Source: Apostichopus leukothele (lineage: Eukaryota; Echinodermata; Holothuroidea; Aspidochirotida; Stichopodidae). From it: a stretch of DNA of 26,666 bases. Position 1 is the first letter of the stretch; each line of letters starts with the position of its first letter. Shown here one piece after another: positions 1 to 11,243 of this stretch. The position numbers and the translations under genes are program-made. The stretch is taken from positions 168,991 to 195,656 of the forward strand of contig JAAAKB020000005.1 of the NCBI GenBank assembly GCA_010014835.2, given 5' to 3'. Below the pieces are notes generated by a model, which searched no databases, was not told where the DNA came from, and saw only the letters and a list, made by a program, of their open reading frames with translations.

Positions 1-623
1 ATTATGAACTACACATGGAATGTGTACAGAAGAATGTAACCTCCTCAATCTAGCCAAGAGATCCATGTGGGTATTGAAGTACATCCCATCTGGCTACTCC
101 TTATACTCTTTAATAGGGTATCAACTATCATGTGGGGATTGAGGTACACCCCATCTGGCTACTCCTTATACTCTTTATTAGGGTGTCAAACATCATGTGG
201 GGATTGAAGTACATCCCATCTGGCTACTCCTTATACTCTTTAATAGGGTGTCAACTATCATGTGGGTATCGAGGTACACCCCATCTGGCTACGAGAGATC
301 CATGTGGGGATTGAGGTACACCCCATCTGGCTACTCCCTATCCTCTTTATTAGGGTGTCAACCATTTAATTCAATACAAGATCTTCTGTAACCCACAAAC
401 TAAATGGAGCAGAAAACATTTTATCAAGTTTTCCACATGAAAGCTAAGATTTGGGTTCTAATTTCCATAAGTACAAATACAGGGATGGGCAACATATCTG
501 TGTGGGCCGAGACACTGTTTGAATACTGACTGGTTCTTGTCTCTTCAAGACAATCATCTCTTTCTGATCTAGAAACAGTATCACAAATTGAAAGCATTAT
601 TCTAAAGGTTAAAATTGGTTTAC
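1..623 (-). other. Slit intron 3' of the D1 cap exon (partial)
   Basis: This is the intron following the LRRCT exon; its 3' end lies outside the window. It holds the 65-bp tandem array at 67-361 and otherwise no recognisable gene. Reading frames at 132-314 and 197-391 are translations of the tandem array in different frames and are not genes. Confidence 0.7.
67..361. repeat. 65-bp tandem repeat, about 4.5 copies
   Basis: Units start at 67, 132, 197, 262 and 304 with GTGGG(T/G)ATTGA(A/G)GTACA. The first three are exactly 65 bp apart. The fourth breaks off after 34 bp and is joined through agagatccat to the fifth. The same agagatccat sequence lies just left of the first unit (57-66), suggesting that a unit plus flank was duplicated. 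Units alternate between an AAGTACATCCC and an AGGTACACCCC form. The unit length is not a multiple of three, so it is non-coding. Confidence 0.92.
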
Positions 624-787
624 CTGGACATCTGAAGTCAGTTGGCTGTAACTCAACAATCTTGACACCCCTCACATGCCTTGGGCCAGCACATTCAGTC
701 TGCAGTCCCAGTTGGGGGCGGAGCCTCAGCCAGACAGAGAGCCATGAAAGGTAACAGTCGCACATTAAGTTGTTGTTTGTGAGCCTC
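624..787 (-). CDS. slit: Slit-like D1 C-terminal LRR cap (LRRCT) exon
   Basis: This 164-bp exon enters in phase 2 and leaves in phase 1, encoding about 54 residues. It starts RLTNNNLMCDCYLSWLS, continues VWLRLRPQLGLQTECAGP, and ends in FRCP plus a split Gly codon. CxC, then a later Cys in TECAGP and a final Cys in FRCP, is the four-cysteine LRRCT cap. CDCxLxWLSxWLRxRPxxGLxTxCxGPxHxRG is a near-diagnostic signature of the Slit first LRR domain; I count about 25 of 47 positions identical to remembered SLIT2. The acceptor is gtcttttgcag and the donor GTAAACC. The open frame runs on to about position 424, but that tail is intronic. The next exon, starting the D2 N-terminal cap, would lie left of the window. 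In known Slits D1 precedes the Robo-binding D2; the protein is secreted. Confidence 0.95.
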
Positions 788-2684
788 CTGCAAAAGACAT
801 CAGAAAAAAATCATTTACACATGAAATGAAGACAGACAATAGAAACTTACATTGACATGCTAATGCACAAAAATTGATATAGCTGGATAACTCTATAGTT
901 TATTAGTGCTCTTTGCATTTGGTCTCCAATGTTATTACAGATATCACTCAACAAGGTTATAACACTACTGACATAGCTTACCAAGTTGTTATCACCAGAT
1001 GTACTGTAACTATGAATAAATAATGATAAATCATTTGATTTAACTAAACTTTCAGGTTATGCATACTCCAATCATTTTCATGTAGTAAGGCCAATGTCAG
1101 CTCAGTACATGCTATGCATATATAGACCCATGATGTTGAGAGGGAGACATGTCAAGATTCAGACTAAATTTGTTTTCTAATTTTACAATTTTGCACAGAG
1201 AACAACAATTAACTGAAAGAAGTTGCTGCTGAGTTGCGAGCAATAATCTTCACGATTGTTTCTGTATTTTGAGGGGACGCCATATTTTCAGGTTGTTGCA
1301 GGCAAGAATCAGAATATTCCACAGTTGTCTGAAACCAATGAATCTTTACTGGGTTATTTATGCATGCTCAAGTTTTTCTACTCTCCCTCCAGTTATATAG
1401 TTGAAGAATGGATGTACAAAGATAACCGACTTCCCTATAGTAACTTTGTATCCTTCTGAGGTGTTTTTTGCAATGCTGGTATACAATAATACTGGAATAT
1501 ATAGCTTTGTTTGTTCCTATAATGATATATATTTTTACTTTATTATGTTTCACTCCTCTTCCACCCCCTCTCACGAACAATTCAATCTTTATTTATATGT
1601 GTATTTAACCCGACATGTACTATTAAACTTGCATACGAAAGTTCAGAAACAAGGTAACCTTTGTAATTACCGCTACCATTTACCTACATGCATTACGTTT
1701 GCAAGATACTGAATAGCACAGTTTGCAGCACTCAGTGGTCAAAACATCCTGTTTGCTTCATCTTCAATGGACTTAGAAGAACACCGCCAACCTTTCATTG
1801 CACTGTTACATTCTTTTTACCTGACTTTGACACCTAAACTAACCCACATACTCTTTGATATACCACCGGGAGACTCACAAACACCACTGAGGTTTAACTC
1901 TAACAGCTACAGTAGGAAAAAGCTGTCTCTATTATTCATTAAAAAACTACTAGTTTGGTGTATTCATTTGTATAATCTTGCCAATTTAGAAAACTTTAGC
2001 TGGAACCATGCTGAGTTTTATTTGCGAGTTTCAGAATTCGTAGACTTTGTTCGATTAGTGCAATGGCATTGACCCACTGAGACTGTGACACACTTGAATA
2101 GGTCCTTGGTTCACCTGCAGGTACACAGGTGCTGCATTCCATGGAGGTGTTACACCATAAACACTGGTCATTATCGCTCTTAGAACCATATCAACAAAGA
2201 TCTTTAGGTACCCTTTATGATTTGATAGAAATTATCGACACCCACTGGAAATTTGCAAGTACCCACAACATTTTTATCAATTAATATGACTATTTAACTG
2301 GCATGGCAACCCATCTGCCTGGTGAGAGGGTTCATAAATCACTTTATGAAGGGAATTTATTGCAATTGATGGACACTTGTTGGAGAAGAAGGCGATATTT
2401 TTATTCAAATATAACAAGCTAATATTTACATCTTTCGCTAGTGCTAGAGCTAGACATTCTTTTCAGCTTATTCATCATAAAGCGTAGATCTACTTCAGAA
2501 ACTCGTAAAGCTTAATTGATATGGACAGATAAGCAATTGAACAGTGAGGAAGGGCAAATTATGTTATGCCTACAAAAACTTGCAACATTGTTAAAGAATC
2601 TTTCGGCTATAAACTATGCACTAAATTAATTATCTGGTATTAATTAACAAGACAGAGAATACTCCTTTGGGCAAACCGCAGACA

Positions 2685-2706
2685 CCCCCCCCCCCCCCCC
2701 CCCCCC
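2685..2706 (+). repeat. Poly-C tract (22 C)
   Basis: An uninterrupted run of 22 C is followed directly by seven A. The exact length should be treated as unreliable in assembled sequence. Confidence 0.95.
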
Positions 2707-3445
2707 AAAAAAACAAAAAACATCAGTGGTTTCATAAAACTGTGATTATTTGTACCATTTCCAATGATTTCAACCCTGCACTCAGTAAGTGAAACCATGT
2801 TTCTCTCAGTATGCTTATAAAGGCAGGAAGGGGGAATATAGGGTGAATCAAATGGTAGAGGGAAATCCTGGACTTTGCAGAATATGTGCCACAAGCGTAC
2901 ACATACATGTGTAATACTAACACAACTTGTATAATACGGCCATTACATTTATGCTGCTGATGAATGAAGCTTTCCATGACATGGTTTTCTCGGCAAGAGA
3001 CCTTTGGGTTTAGCCTATCAAGTGCCCCCAATAACAACAACAAAAGAACCATCCCAACACATTACCATCCAATCTGCCTTATCCACTTTTCAAATCAGAT
3101 ATAAAACGAGAGCATTCTTGTAAAGTGACAAGCGTAAACGAGACACTTCTAACTTAGGTTTCCATCAAAAGGAATCAAGATGTAAATCTTGTAGATACGG
3201 TAGTTCCTATCCTCTACAACAAAAGCAATGGTTGATAGCGAAGCCTTAATAGTGACACCAGAAGGACTAAAGATTACTCTACGGAAGTCGGAAATCCAAC
3301 ATTTCATGTCATTATATACAGAGAATTACCAGATAGGCACCTGCAAAAGGACTTAGTAACATGCCAATCATTAAAATGGTCATGAAGTCAATCTAAGATT
3401 TGTTTGAAGATGCATCGCTCACTTATTTCCTAGAAATTTAAAGTA

Positions 3446-3654
3446 AAACATTAATACACCTAACCAAACCTTGAAGAGATATTTCTTTCAAACTACTGAA
3501 AATAGGTTTGTATCATGACAAGTTTCTTTGCAGTAGTAGTGAAACATTATTACACTTAACCAAACCTTGAAGAGATATTTCTTTCAAACTACTGAAAATA
3601 GGTTTGTGTCATTTTACACAATTTTCTATCAGGACAAGTTTCTTTGCAGTAGTA
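3446..3654. repeat. Tandem duplication of an about 96-bp block
   Basis: Two copies start at about 3446 and 3542, each running AACATTA(A/T)TACAC..TAACCAAACC, then through a stretch ending AAAATAGGTTTGT and on to GACAAGTTTCTTTGCAGTAGTA. The shared stretch of about 50 bp in the middle is essentially identical. The second copy carries an extra segment of about 18-20 bp (tcattttacacaattttcta) before the GACAAG part, so the copies differ by one indel and a few substitutions. Confidence 0.9.
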
Positions 3655-4339
3655 TTTTATCATTTACAACAACCACGAACCAAGCCTTATTTTATTGACG
3701 CCTTTTTGAAGGTGCCAATATTTCTTGGGCAAAAGCATCCCATCATGAATCTGACAGAGACAATTTAGGCAACCACAAGTTATCCACTATTTCATGAAGG
3801 CTAAATGAGGCTTTAACCAAGATCATGAAATTTGATCTTCTTGGGGATGTGAAAACAATTTTTTGTGATGAATAAACCTATGGAGGGTTCCTCTTTAAGG
3901 CAATTTAGTTTGATTCTGTGGTTAATAACCATTCCTGAGTATATTTTTAATGGGATATACAGACAAAACTCTGGGCTACGTTGGATGATAATATACCTGT
4001 GAATTCAGGTGAACACTAATGGCATAAAGATAATATGACTATACCTCCTATTACAATATTTGTCCCAGTTCAGAAACAGGAAGTCATTCAAATCTTTTTA
4101 AAGCCTTACACCACATGCATGCCCTTCTCTAAGGGATAAAACTTAAGGATTCTTTATTGAGAACAGCTTTGAGTTGGGTTTTCGAGGTATGTTGTAAAGT
4201 TCATAATCAAGCGGGGTATAGCTCCATGGATACTCTCAGCAAGACTATTTACGTCATTACTGACTTCATACTCGGGTTGCACATTCATCCCGATTCACTG
4301 CACATGTATGTCTCTTTTCTCTCTTACATGAACCTTGGA

Positions 4340-4540
4340 GTGGAAGAGAGATTTACAAACTTTGACCTTTTGGTGACATGAAATAACCTTTGGACCTCTA
4401 CCTAAAACAATTGAGTGAGTACTTTGAAACCATGCACAAAGTATGAAGTTCATCCAAGCTATGCTTTTTGAAGTTTCCAATTTCACAAACTTTTCAGGTT
4501 TTCCACCTCTGGTGACCTCAAATGACCTTTGACCATCATG
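4340..4540 (+). repeat. Dispersed TGACCT-core repeat, about two units
   Basis: Two related units carry GGTGAC..(A/T)GAAATAACC/CAAATGACC..TTTG(G)ACC at about 4372 and 4511, 139 bp apart. Between them lies GTATGAAGTTCATCCAAGCT, a sequence that recurs at about 19890 in the larger array at 19660-20300. This is the same repeat family. Confidence 0.75.
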
Positions 4541-4813
4541 ATATAGCATACAATATAGGATTCTTGTACACATTAAAGTGGATTTACAGTCAAACTATGA
4601 AAGTAAACCATTTAGTGACATATTGCAATGTATAAAGCTTGCAGGAATTTTCCTTGAATTTTCACAAATTGCTTAAAAGTTTATTATCATTGACATACTA
4701 TACATGCACTCCTATACTTGATAGTGTTATAGTTGTGTTTATTTATTTCAGTGACTCTTGAATCACAACCAGATTCCCAGCTGTTATAGATATTGAAAAG
4801 TGATGCAACTTAC

Positions 4814-4885
4814 AAGTTCTTCAGGAAACTCATATGGGTGAAACTGCTGCTGGATAATGTGGTCAGGTTGTTCTCATTCAAAGCC
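4814..4885 (-). CDS. slit: Slit-like D1 leucine-rich repeat exon (last full LRR before the cap)
   Basis: This 72-bp, phase 2-2 exon encodes a 24-residue LRR starting ALNENNLTTLSSSSFTHM. The acceptor is tgtacag and the donor GTAAGTTG. It corresponds to the sixth LRR of Slit D1, which in vertebrates reads like TLNNNNITxLSxxSFNHM. The LNxNN start, the LS pair and the Phe-x-His-Met stretch are shared. It sits 972 bp downstream of the previous LRR exon, and a 4.0-kb intron separates it from the capping exon. The joined reading frame continues as ...KNL|RLTNNN..., exactly as expected for an LRR running into its C-terminal cap. Confidence 0.93.
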
Positions 4886-5857
4886 CTGTACAGAAAATCA
4901 AACTCAGCATAGTTAATAATCAAAAGCTTAGTTTCAAAACAAAGTAGTTTATTCAATTTCTAGATGAGTTTGGTTACATCCATCACGTTTCACTTTCCTA
5001 ATTCAACGTTTGTCCTTCCCTGTGACTTTCATAAGGCACTGGGATACATGTGCCTGAACTTTCATCATCGTTTTGAAACACATTGTTTGCAGACTATAGG
5101 CAGGAACAAACCCACTAATTTTACGTAAGAAAAGTGCTGCACTGTTGATGACGATCCAAAGATAAGAATTGAGAATGTTTCTTATTTATACATCTGGATG
5201 TAAATGCAATGAATGTTCTACTCAAAAGGTATTCCCGGTGATCTTGAGCCTAAATCTTGGGCCCTTATTTTTCACCCTCATTGATGCAGCAAGACATTCT
5301 GATATCTACAACTTCTAACGGCCGTAAACTGAAGTTCATATTGGTTTAATTAACCTTTTATTTGATCAGGATCACATATAACAGTACACTTGTAGAAACT
5401 TGTTACATTGGGGCTCTAATTATGCTTTTAAGTACACAAACTTGATACTTGGATGCAAGTATGCCAAAAACTATACACAAGTGTTGATGTTCAAAAAGGC
5501 TTCACAAAACTGGGATCTATGTGTGATTGTCTATTTCCTGCAGTTTGTGGAACTAAAGGTCATCTATGATGGCCCCAAAACTCAGAGTGAGAATGTAATG
5601 CTAATGTTTCTAAAATAGTTTTCCTAAATGTTTCTAAATCTGTCAAATATTTCCACATAATTAGGCAGTTCATGCTCTCCTGAGAAATATCACCACTGAG
5701 GTTTTACATAAATAAGGATTATTAAGAAAGCAATTTCTCAGTGACCATTTATCATCTCTCTGGCATATTTGTGGCTAAAACAAAAAGAGACACATCTGCT
5801 ACACATCTGCAACCTACTCGGATTTAGATTGTTAGGGTCAATATGTTTTTTACATAC
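4886..5857 (-). other. Slit intron (972 bp)
   Basis: This is the intron between the ITCI-type LRR exon and the last full LRR exon. A plus-strand frame at 5400-5618 is unrecognised and probably chance. I see no repeats or RNA genes. Confidence 0.8.
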
Positions 5858-5929
5858 AGTGATTCAAGCATCCGTAGTGGCCTGAAGCTTCCCTCCATTA
5901 TGCAGGTTATTCTGTTGCCGTCTAACCTC
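5858..5929 (-). CDS. slit: Slit-like D1 leucine-rich repeat exon (penultimate LRR, ITCI motif)
   Basis: This 72-bp, phase 2-2 exon encodes a 24-residue LRR starting RLDGNRITCIMEGSFRPL. The acceptor is gtttcacag and the donor GTATGTAA. It matches the fifth LRR of Slit D1, whose remembered pattern is QLDxNxIxCIxxxAF. The Leu-Asp pair, the Ile-x-Cys-Ile core and Phe-Arg-x-Leu-Arg are kept, about 14 of 24 residues against a vertebrate Slit. The buried Cys in this repeat is a recurrent Slit feature and argues against a generic LRR protein. An open reading frame of 69 codons overlaps this exon in another frame and is a shadow. Confidence 0.93.
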
Positions 5930-6203
5930 CTGTGAAACAATAAGGGGAAACAGAAAAATTGGGGAAGGGTGAAAGGAAAATGGGAAAAGCATAACAAAAA
6001 AAACTAGAAGAAGTTTCATAGTATTGTCAAGGAGCTGATAAAGTAAAATGGTGCAGTTAAAAACTTTCCTCATTTGAGAAGGGAAGATCTGTTGACAACT
6101 ATTAAGGTAAAATTGAGATTGCTTGGGTGGAAGGGGATTGGTAGAAGCAGTCTTTTGTTGTTTTTAATGAGTAGCTCTTTGCTACTGCATGATTGGGAAC
6201 AGA

Positions 6204-6222
6204 GGGGGTGGGGGGGGGGGGG
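6204..6222 (+). repeat. Poly-G tract
   Basis: GGGGG, T, then 13 G. It is a simple-sequence tract in an intron. Confidence 0.9.
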
Positions 6223-7091
6223 AGAATGAAGGTCAGTTCAACAAGTAGAATGATTTCATAATTTCAATTATTTTTGAAACAAGAAAACAACATGGAACAT
6301 GCATGCAAGTGGTAGAATTATTTGGAATTTGTTGTCATTGTTGATTGAAATACTAAAACAATCTTACAATAACTGCAGATGGACAATCTAAAAATATGAA
6401 GTATAAACAACTATGGTTGCCTCTTGCCCACTTTTTTGTGGCCTTTAAATCAAATTTAGGAGGGAGCAGTAGGTCAAAGGTTACACATAGGTCTGAATAT
6501 GCATGACAGGAATTATGGTCATGGTGTTATCAGTTGCAGTAGACAGTTCTATGTAATGAAATGATCTTTCAACAGATTACAGCATGAGAAGTAACCAATC
6601 ACAAGTACTAATCTGATATATTGCCTTCAAGTATTAACATGCAGCCTTATGGATCAACTACCTCTGGTCAAGCAAGCTCACTGCAAATACTTTTGCTATC
6701 TTTTTGTAAAATATAATTTTGTAAGTTCATTTTTCTATATATAGTGTAGCTTTCAAAACAGTTTACTTGGGGTGTCACATAATAAAATAGCTTGCATTTG
6801 TGTTCTTATATATATGGATTTGCTGGGCTCATATGATATGATTTTATGAAGTACACAATTGTGAAATTGGATAATAAACATACAGAAAGATGATCTCAGC
6901 TACAGAGTAGAGTGACAAAATGAAAGGATTTAAAAATGTGTATCTGATAAATGTCGATCACTTCATCAGCAGAAGTAAACCAAGGATGGGAAGAACAACA
7001 ACTGCATGCATGGCTAAACATCCATATCCAAGTGGAAGATGAGGACTGAAAATCTGTGAACCTGAGGACAGCGCAAGAGGTTTCAATCTAT

Positions 7092-7109
7092 GGGGGTTGG
7101 GGAGGGGGG
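7092..7109 (+). repeat. G-rich stretch with quadruplex potential
   Basis: Runs of five, four and six G are separated by TT and A. The six-G run would have to be split for a fourth strand, so quadruplex potential is only moderate. On the transcribed RNA (minus-strand gene) this is a C-rich stretch. Confidence 0.5.
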
Positions 7110-7433
7110 CAAGTCAAGGGACAGTGCAAAATGTGACTTTGATTTCAGGCTGCAAACTGCAATGTTCGTTCAAAAATGTTCAGCAAAAAATGGATCCTAT
7201 AGTATGTGCATTCCCTAACACATACTCCAGTACTTGAATGTCTTCCCAAAAGACATACTTTTTTATTTTAACAATAACATAATTGTTCAACAAAGGACAC
7301 TCTCAAATAACAACAGGCACTTTTTAAATTACACAAATGGAAAAATGGATATGATTGCCAAAACGTGACACTTCGTATGTATGAAAATGGTAACGTTTGA
7401 GGTTTATCACAAAACTGGGGAACACATGGCCCC

Positions 7434-7472
7434 TATGTCTCCCTCCCCCTCCCCTCACTCCCTCCTCCCACC
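7434..7472 (+). repeat. Pyrimidine-rich tract (C-rich), G-rich on the Slit sense strand
   Basis: CCCTCCCCCTCCCCTC and further CCT blocks read as GGAGG..GGGGAGGGGGAGGG on the minus strand. The Slit pre-mRNA would therefore carry a G-rich run here, with quadruplex or splicing-enhancer potential. Confidence 0.6.
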
Positions 7473-9290
7473 AGCTCTGCTGCCCCTGCTGTTAACAATT
7501 CAGTTAAAATTCTGTGTTTAAGTATATCCATAATATAATACCAATATCAGTTAATATCCAAGTATACTCACAATATTAATACTTAAACAATCTCAGCAGT
7601 AAATAATTTTTCTAATGCCCTCAAGCTACCAAGTTAGGACAGCATATATCCCATCACACCAGCATAAAAGCATGCAGCAGCTACCGACCCTACCATCTGC
7701 TTTGAATTAATACTATCTCTGATGTTAGACGTCAGAGTATATGAATTTTACAAACAGAAGATATCTGATCATTTGCTAAAGTGGCCTGTTATCCCTTTTT
7801 AGAGCAATTACTCAAATTAATTAAATAATGTGACATCACTTTTGTTTCTTTTTTTTAATGCTGACCTTCTTGGGTCAAGTAAGTAGTGGTAGAGGGTCCA
7901 CACTGACATTTTCTCCTGGACAGTGTGCCTCTCAAACCAAAATTTTCTGCTCACAGATTAAATAGTTCCGAAGTGCCACAAGGAGTGAATATACACACTA
8001 AAGCCTCCTGTTAGACTGCCAAACACTGGCACTAGCTGAGATGAGGTATGCTGCCACTGGGAATGCAGGTCTAAATGGAATCACTAGGAGAGCAGAATAG
8101 TATCAGAAGAAACACCTCTGCACCCTGACTTCAACATGGAACTTCCTTGCTTCAGTTAAACGTTTAGAAACAGAGCACCAATGTGTCTTGTCATCCTGCA
8201 TGTAAATTCGGCAATGTCTTATAATTTGGTTGGTGTATGTTTTGTTTACCTCAATTTTGAGAGACGATTTTCTGTTATGTACAGCTGGTGGGTGGTACGA
8301 ACCACATGTCAGCTGTTACATCCTTGGAAGTTCTTGACCTCCCTGTCAAGAACATTCTTTTGAAGACATGTAAGATACCTTAGAACCAAAAGATGAAGTT
8401 TCTCAAGTTACAACCTGCGGAGTACTTCTAAGTATTGTAATACACCAGAAAGCTCATGCCAGCACTTTATGGGAGATCTTGCTACTATAAACCAACCTAC
8501 TGAATAGATCAAGGATAAAATTTTATCTCAGATCGGAAAGAAGATAATTCCATACAGCAGCGTAAAGTCTCTGCAATTATCCAGATATTACACCCATGAC
8601 TTTCCACCGGCCCTTCCATTGTCTCAATTAAAATGTTCAACCAAACAATTATACACCAAGAGCAAAATAAATACATCAAGTGTACCTTTGTTTGTACCTC
8701 TTTAAGCTCTGCAAGATTTTAAAGTCAATCCAAAGTTCCTTTCTTTCTAAACCCGAACGAACAATAATTACCTCAATCCAGAATCGTTGGAAGTTCTTAT
8801 TATTTTCAGGCAGTTATAATAATGGATTTACTCTCTTTATGGAAGTAACAACTTCACATGCACATTTATTTGATAATTAAAAAATGCAAAAGGTAAAAAG
8901 CTATCTAAACTACCTATGCAATTATTGTTGGTTAATAGCCCATTCACCTGTTTCCCAATAGTTCAAGCAATCCAGCCCAAACCACTGCGCTGCTACAATG
9001 ATTAATAATCTTATTTATTAGCTCCATCTGCAAATTTATTTCCTCTTCCATTTCCTGCAGCTAATCCAAGATCCAGACATCCAGTTTTTTCTTCCTATTT
9101 TGCACAAAGTTTTAAAGTTGTTCTTTAATTTGATAACAATTATTCTCTGCCAAATATATACTGTAGCATTTTCATGCAAGTGTACCATGATCTTGGAAAG
9201 ATCTAAAATGCCATTTGCAATTAATGAGCTGTACTTGTACACAATAAACCACAAAGTTAAAAACATTATAAATCAACCATTCTTTCTTCA

Positions 9291-9338
9291 GGGAGTCTTC
9301 CACATTGTTAAGCTTTTAAGCTTTATGGAAGACTTCCC
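9291..9338. repeat. Imperfect inverted repeat, about 12-bp arms
   Basis: GGGAGTCTTCCA (9291-9302) pairs with TGGAAGACTTCCC (9326-9338) with one bulged base. The 23-base centre contains two AAGCTTT-like repeats. I see no target duplication or transposase. Confidence 0.7.
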
Positions 9339-10324
9339 TCCACTTTGTACTTTTGTGGCAAAACAAATAAATAAATTGAAATAAATTGAAATAAATTCCA
9401 TTCCTACAACAACCTCTTGAGGTTTTATTATCCATTATCTTATGAATTTGTTGAGCTTGTTCCCTTTAGTTTCAACAAAGTTTTCTGGAGAGTTTAGAGA
9501 GGGTCAACAACTCTCGAAAGTTTGAAACTGATTGATCACCATAAAATACTAAAAAATGTATATGCCACAGAGGAGCATTCCTGTAAAATTATAAATCAGA
9601 ATGTTTAGGGCTACACACATTCATTTTGTTCCCCTGGTAAATATTCTTTAATAATTTAAACAGTTTTATTGAACATGTGTGCATTATGTTAATGCTGTCG
9701 TTAACTTTCTGCTTTCCATGTTACGCACAACTTTCGTATTCATGCAACATGGTATGAACAGTTCTCCATGGGTAACAAAACAGTAAAGAAGACAACTTTT
9801 AAAACGTTCACTTGATGACAAACGTTTGGGTAGAGTTTGCCACGATGTCACATGACAAGAACACATATTCACACACAGACTGTTTTATACATAAACTGCT
9901 TCAATCAAGTCATGATGAAGCAAATAGGTACATTCAATTAATTTGCATTACTCATCCACAAACGCCCAAAATGTACATAAACTATCCTGTTCTGGAGAAA
10001 AAAATAATAAATTGAGCAAATTCTTGAAGAAAAGGCAAAATTTAAAGAAAAAATCTGGAACTGAAAGTAAGCTAAAATGAAGGAGAAAATATATGGTTAT
10101 AAAGCAGAGGGTGAGTATATATATAGATATTTATATGTATACAAACACATTTTCTAAACAGAACTCTACATGAACCGCAAAAGAAAAGGATTATGTAACA
10201 AAATGTGGAAAATTCTGGTGCAAAATTGATGAAATATAGATAGGAGTGAAATATGTTGAAATACAAAGATGGCTGGCCAAACAGGATGGGAACTACTGCC
10301 ACTGGAGCTACTGCACACACTTAC

Positions 10325-10396
10325 AGTTTCCGAAGCGAGTTAAGACCCCGAAAGGCCTGTCTCGGTAAAGACATCAATTTGTTCTTGCTGAGGTTT
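10325..10396 (-). CDS. slit: Slit-like D1 leucine-rich repeat exon, cluster copy c
   Basis: This 72-bp, phase 2-2 exon encodes a 24-residue LRR starting NLSKNKLMSLPRQAFRGL. The acceptor is ctattacag and the donor GTAAGTGT. It is a sister of the exon at 11172-11243 (16 of 24 residues identical) and more distant from the one at 14728-14799 (13 of 24). All hydrophobic scaffold positions and the conserved Asn of the LRR are intact, and there is no stop or frameshift, so it looks functional and not a decayed copy. In the transcript it would be followed by the exon at 5858-5929 after a 4.4-kb intron. Whether copies a, b and c are used together or as alternatives cannot be decided from DNA alone. 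Confidence 0.9.
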
Positions 10397-11171
10397 CTGT
10401 AATAGATTAAACGTTGCTTGAACAGACGACATGCATACAAGTGTGACTTGCATAACTAACCACATACTGGCTACTACTGCTTGTATCCCTACTACTATAA
10501 ACAAAGCTCGATAGAACACAGCAATCTGCAAGAAGCTCGGCTACATTAGGAAGTATAAAAGAGGAAGATGGGAAGGGGAGGGGGGTCTCTCTGCATGCAC
10601 AGAGCAGCAGACTCACAACACTGTGTGACTCTTCTCATTTGCAATGAAGGAGTATGCCTGCCACAGAGTTTGCTCAAAGTTCTGGGCAAGCCATATTTTT
10701 TTCCAAATCACATTTATCGAAAAAAAAAAAAATAATCATAATAATGATCCCCATGATATCACATTGGCTAAGGAGGGCTATCCATCAAAATTCAGTTTGG
10801 AACACACAAGGAATAAGGTAACCGCTAGCAACAAAGCAAACAATGAACATTGTCTAATATTTTTGCTATTAAAGCACACAACAATGGAATAAAACATAAC
10901 AGTGCAACCATCACTACTGTATATATATAGCTACAGAGACTCGTGAAAGGGGGACAAAGAAAACACTGGTCTGATTTTGGAAGGTTTCATCGTACAAAAC
11001 TAAAAAAAGCAAATTTGTTGAGGTAAATTGAATTGATACAACTAGTAACTACTGAATGCTAGCAAACAACTCACTACCATTATGACTGATAAGTGTGCAA
11101 ACCTGCAGACAAGCAAAACATTGACTGTTTCTTCTGAGGGTTATTTGAAGGGGGGTTCTACTACAACTTAC
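10397..11171 (-). other. Short Slit intron between duplicated exons b and c (775 bp)
   Basis: This intron separates the two most similar LRR exons. It is long enough for ordinary sequential splicing, so the DNA shows no steric constraint forcing mutual exclusion. It contains a poly-A run (about 10720), a GGAAGGGGAGGGGGG stretch near 10570, and no recognisable gene. Confidence 0.8.
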
Positions 11172-11243
11172 AATCTCCTCAGAGAACCTAGATCCCTAAA
11201 AGCCTTTCTAGGCAAAGACTTCAGCTCGTTCTGGCTGAGGGCT
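11172..11243 (-). CDS. slit: Slit-like D1 leucine-rich repeat exon, cluster copy b
   Basis: This 72-bp, phase 2-2 exon encodes a 24-residue LRR starting ALSQNELKSLPRKAFRDL. The acceptor is ctgtttcag and the donor GTAAGTTG, both strong. The PRKAFR segment corresponds to the fourth LRR of the vertebrate Slit first domain as I recall it, making this the best candidate for the orthologous copy. It is about 69% identical in nucleotides (50 of 72) and 16 of 24 in residues to the next exon at 10325-10396, only 775 bp downstream. The intron sequence next to the two exons does not look alike, so the duplication is probably old. The length is divisible by three and the phases are symmetrical, so skipping or inclusion keeps the frame. 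Confidence 0.9.

Larger units (their letters stand above)
788..4813 (-). other. Slit intron (4.0 kb) between last LRR and cap exons
   Basis: This intron has a consensus donor next to 4814 and acceptor next to 787. It contains open frames of about 100 codons on both strands (for example 1401-1712 and 1767-2072 on plus), which I do not recognise and take as chance. It also holds a poly-C tract at 2685-2706, a duplicated block at 3446-3654 and a dispersed TGACCT-type repeat at 4340-4540. Confidence 0.8.
5930..10324 (-). other. Slit intron (4.4 kb)
   Basis: This is the intron between cluster copy c and the ITCI-type LRR exon. It contains a G tract at 6204-6222, G-rich and pyrimidine-rich stretches at 7092-7109 and 7434-7472, an inverted repeat at 9291-9338 and a short ATAAATTGA triplication near 9370. 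Frames at 8181-8363, 8680-8880, 9036-9266, 9100-9384 and 9684-10015 give AT-rich, low-complexity translations with no recognisable domain. Confidence 0.8.

Noticed and set aside
132-391. Overlapping 60-64-codon frames on the plus strand
   Set aside because: They are translations of the 65-bp tandem array; the same peptide recurs in shifted frames because 65 is not a multiple of three.
424-623. C-terminal half of the 113-codon minus-strand frame beyond the cap exon
   Set aside because: A good donor (GTAAACC) lies right after the last cap cysteine, and the sequence past it has no LRR, EGF or cap features; it is read-through into the intron.
1256-2072. Plus-strand frames of 67-103 codons
   Set aside because: No domain, no splice or promoter context, AT-rich composition; consistent with chance in an intron.
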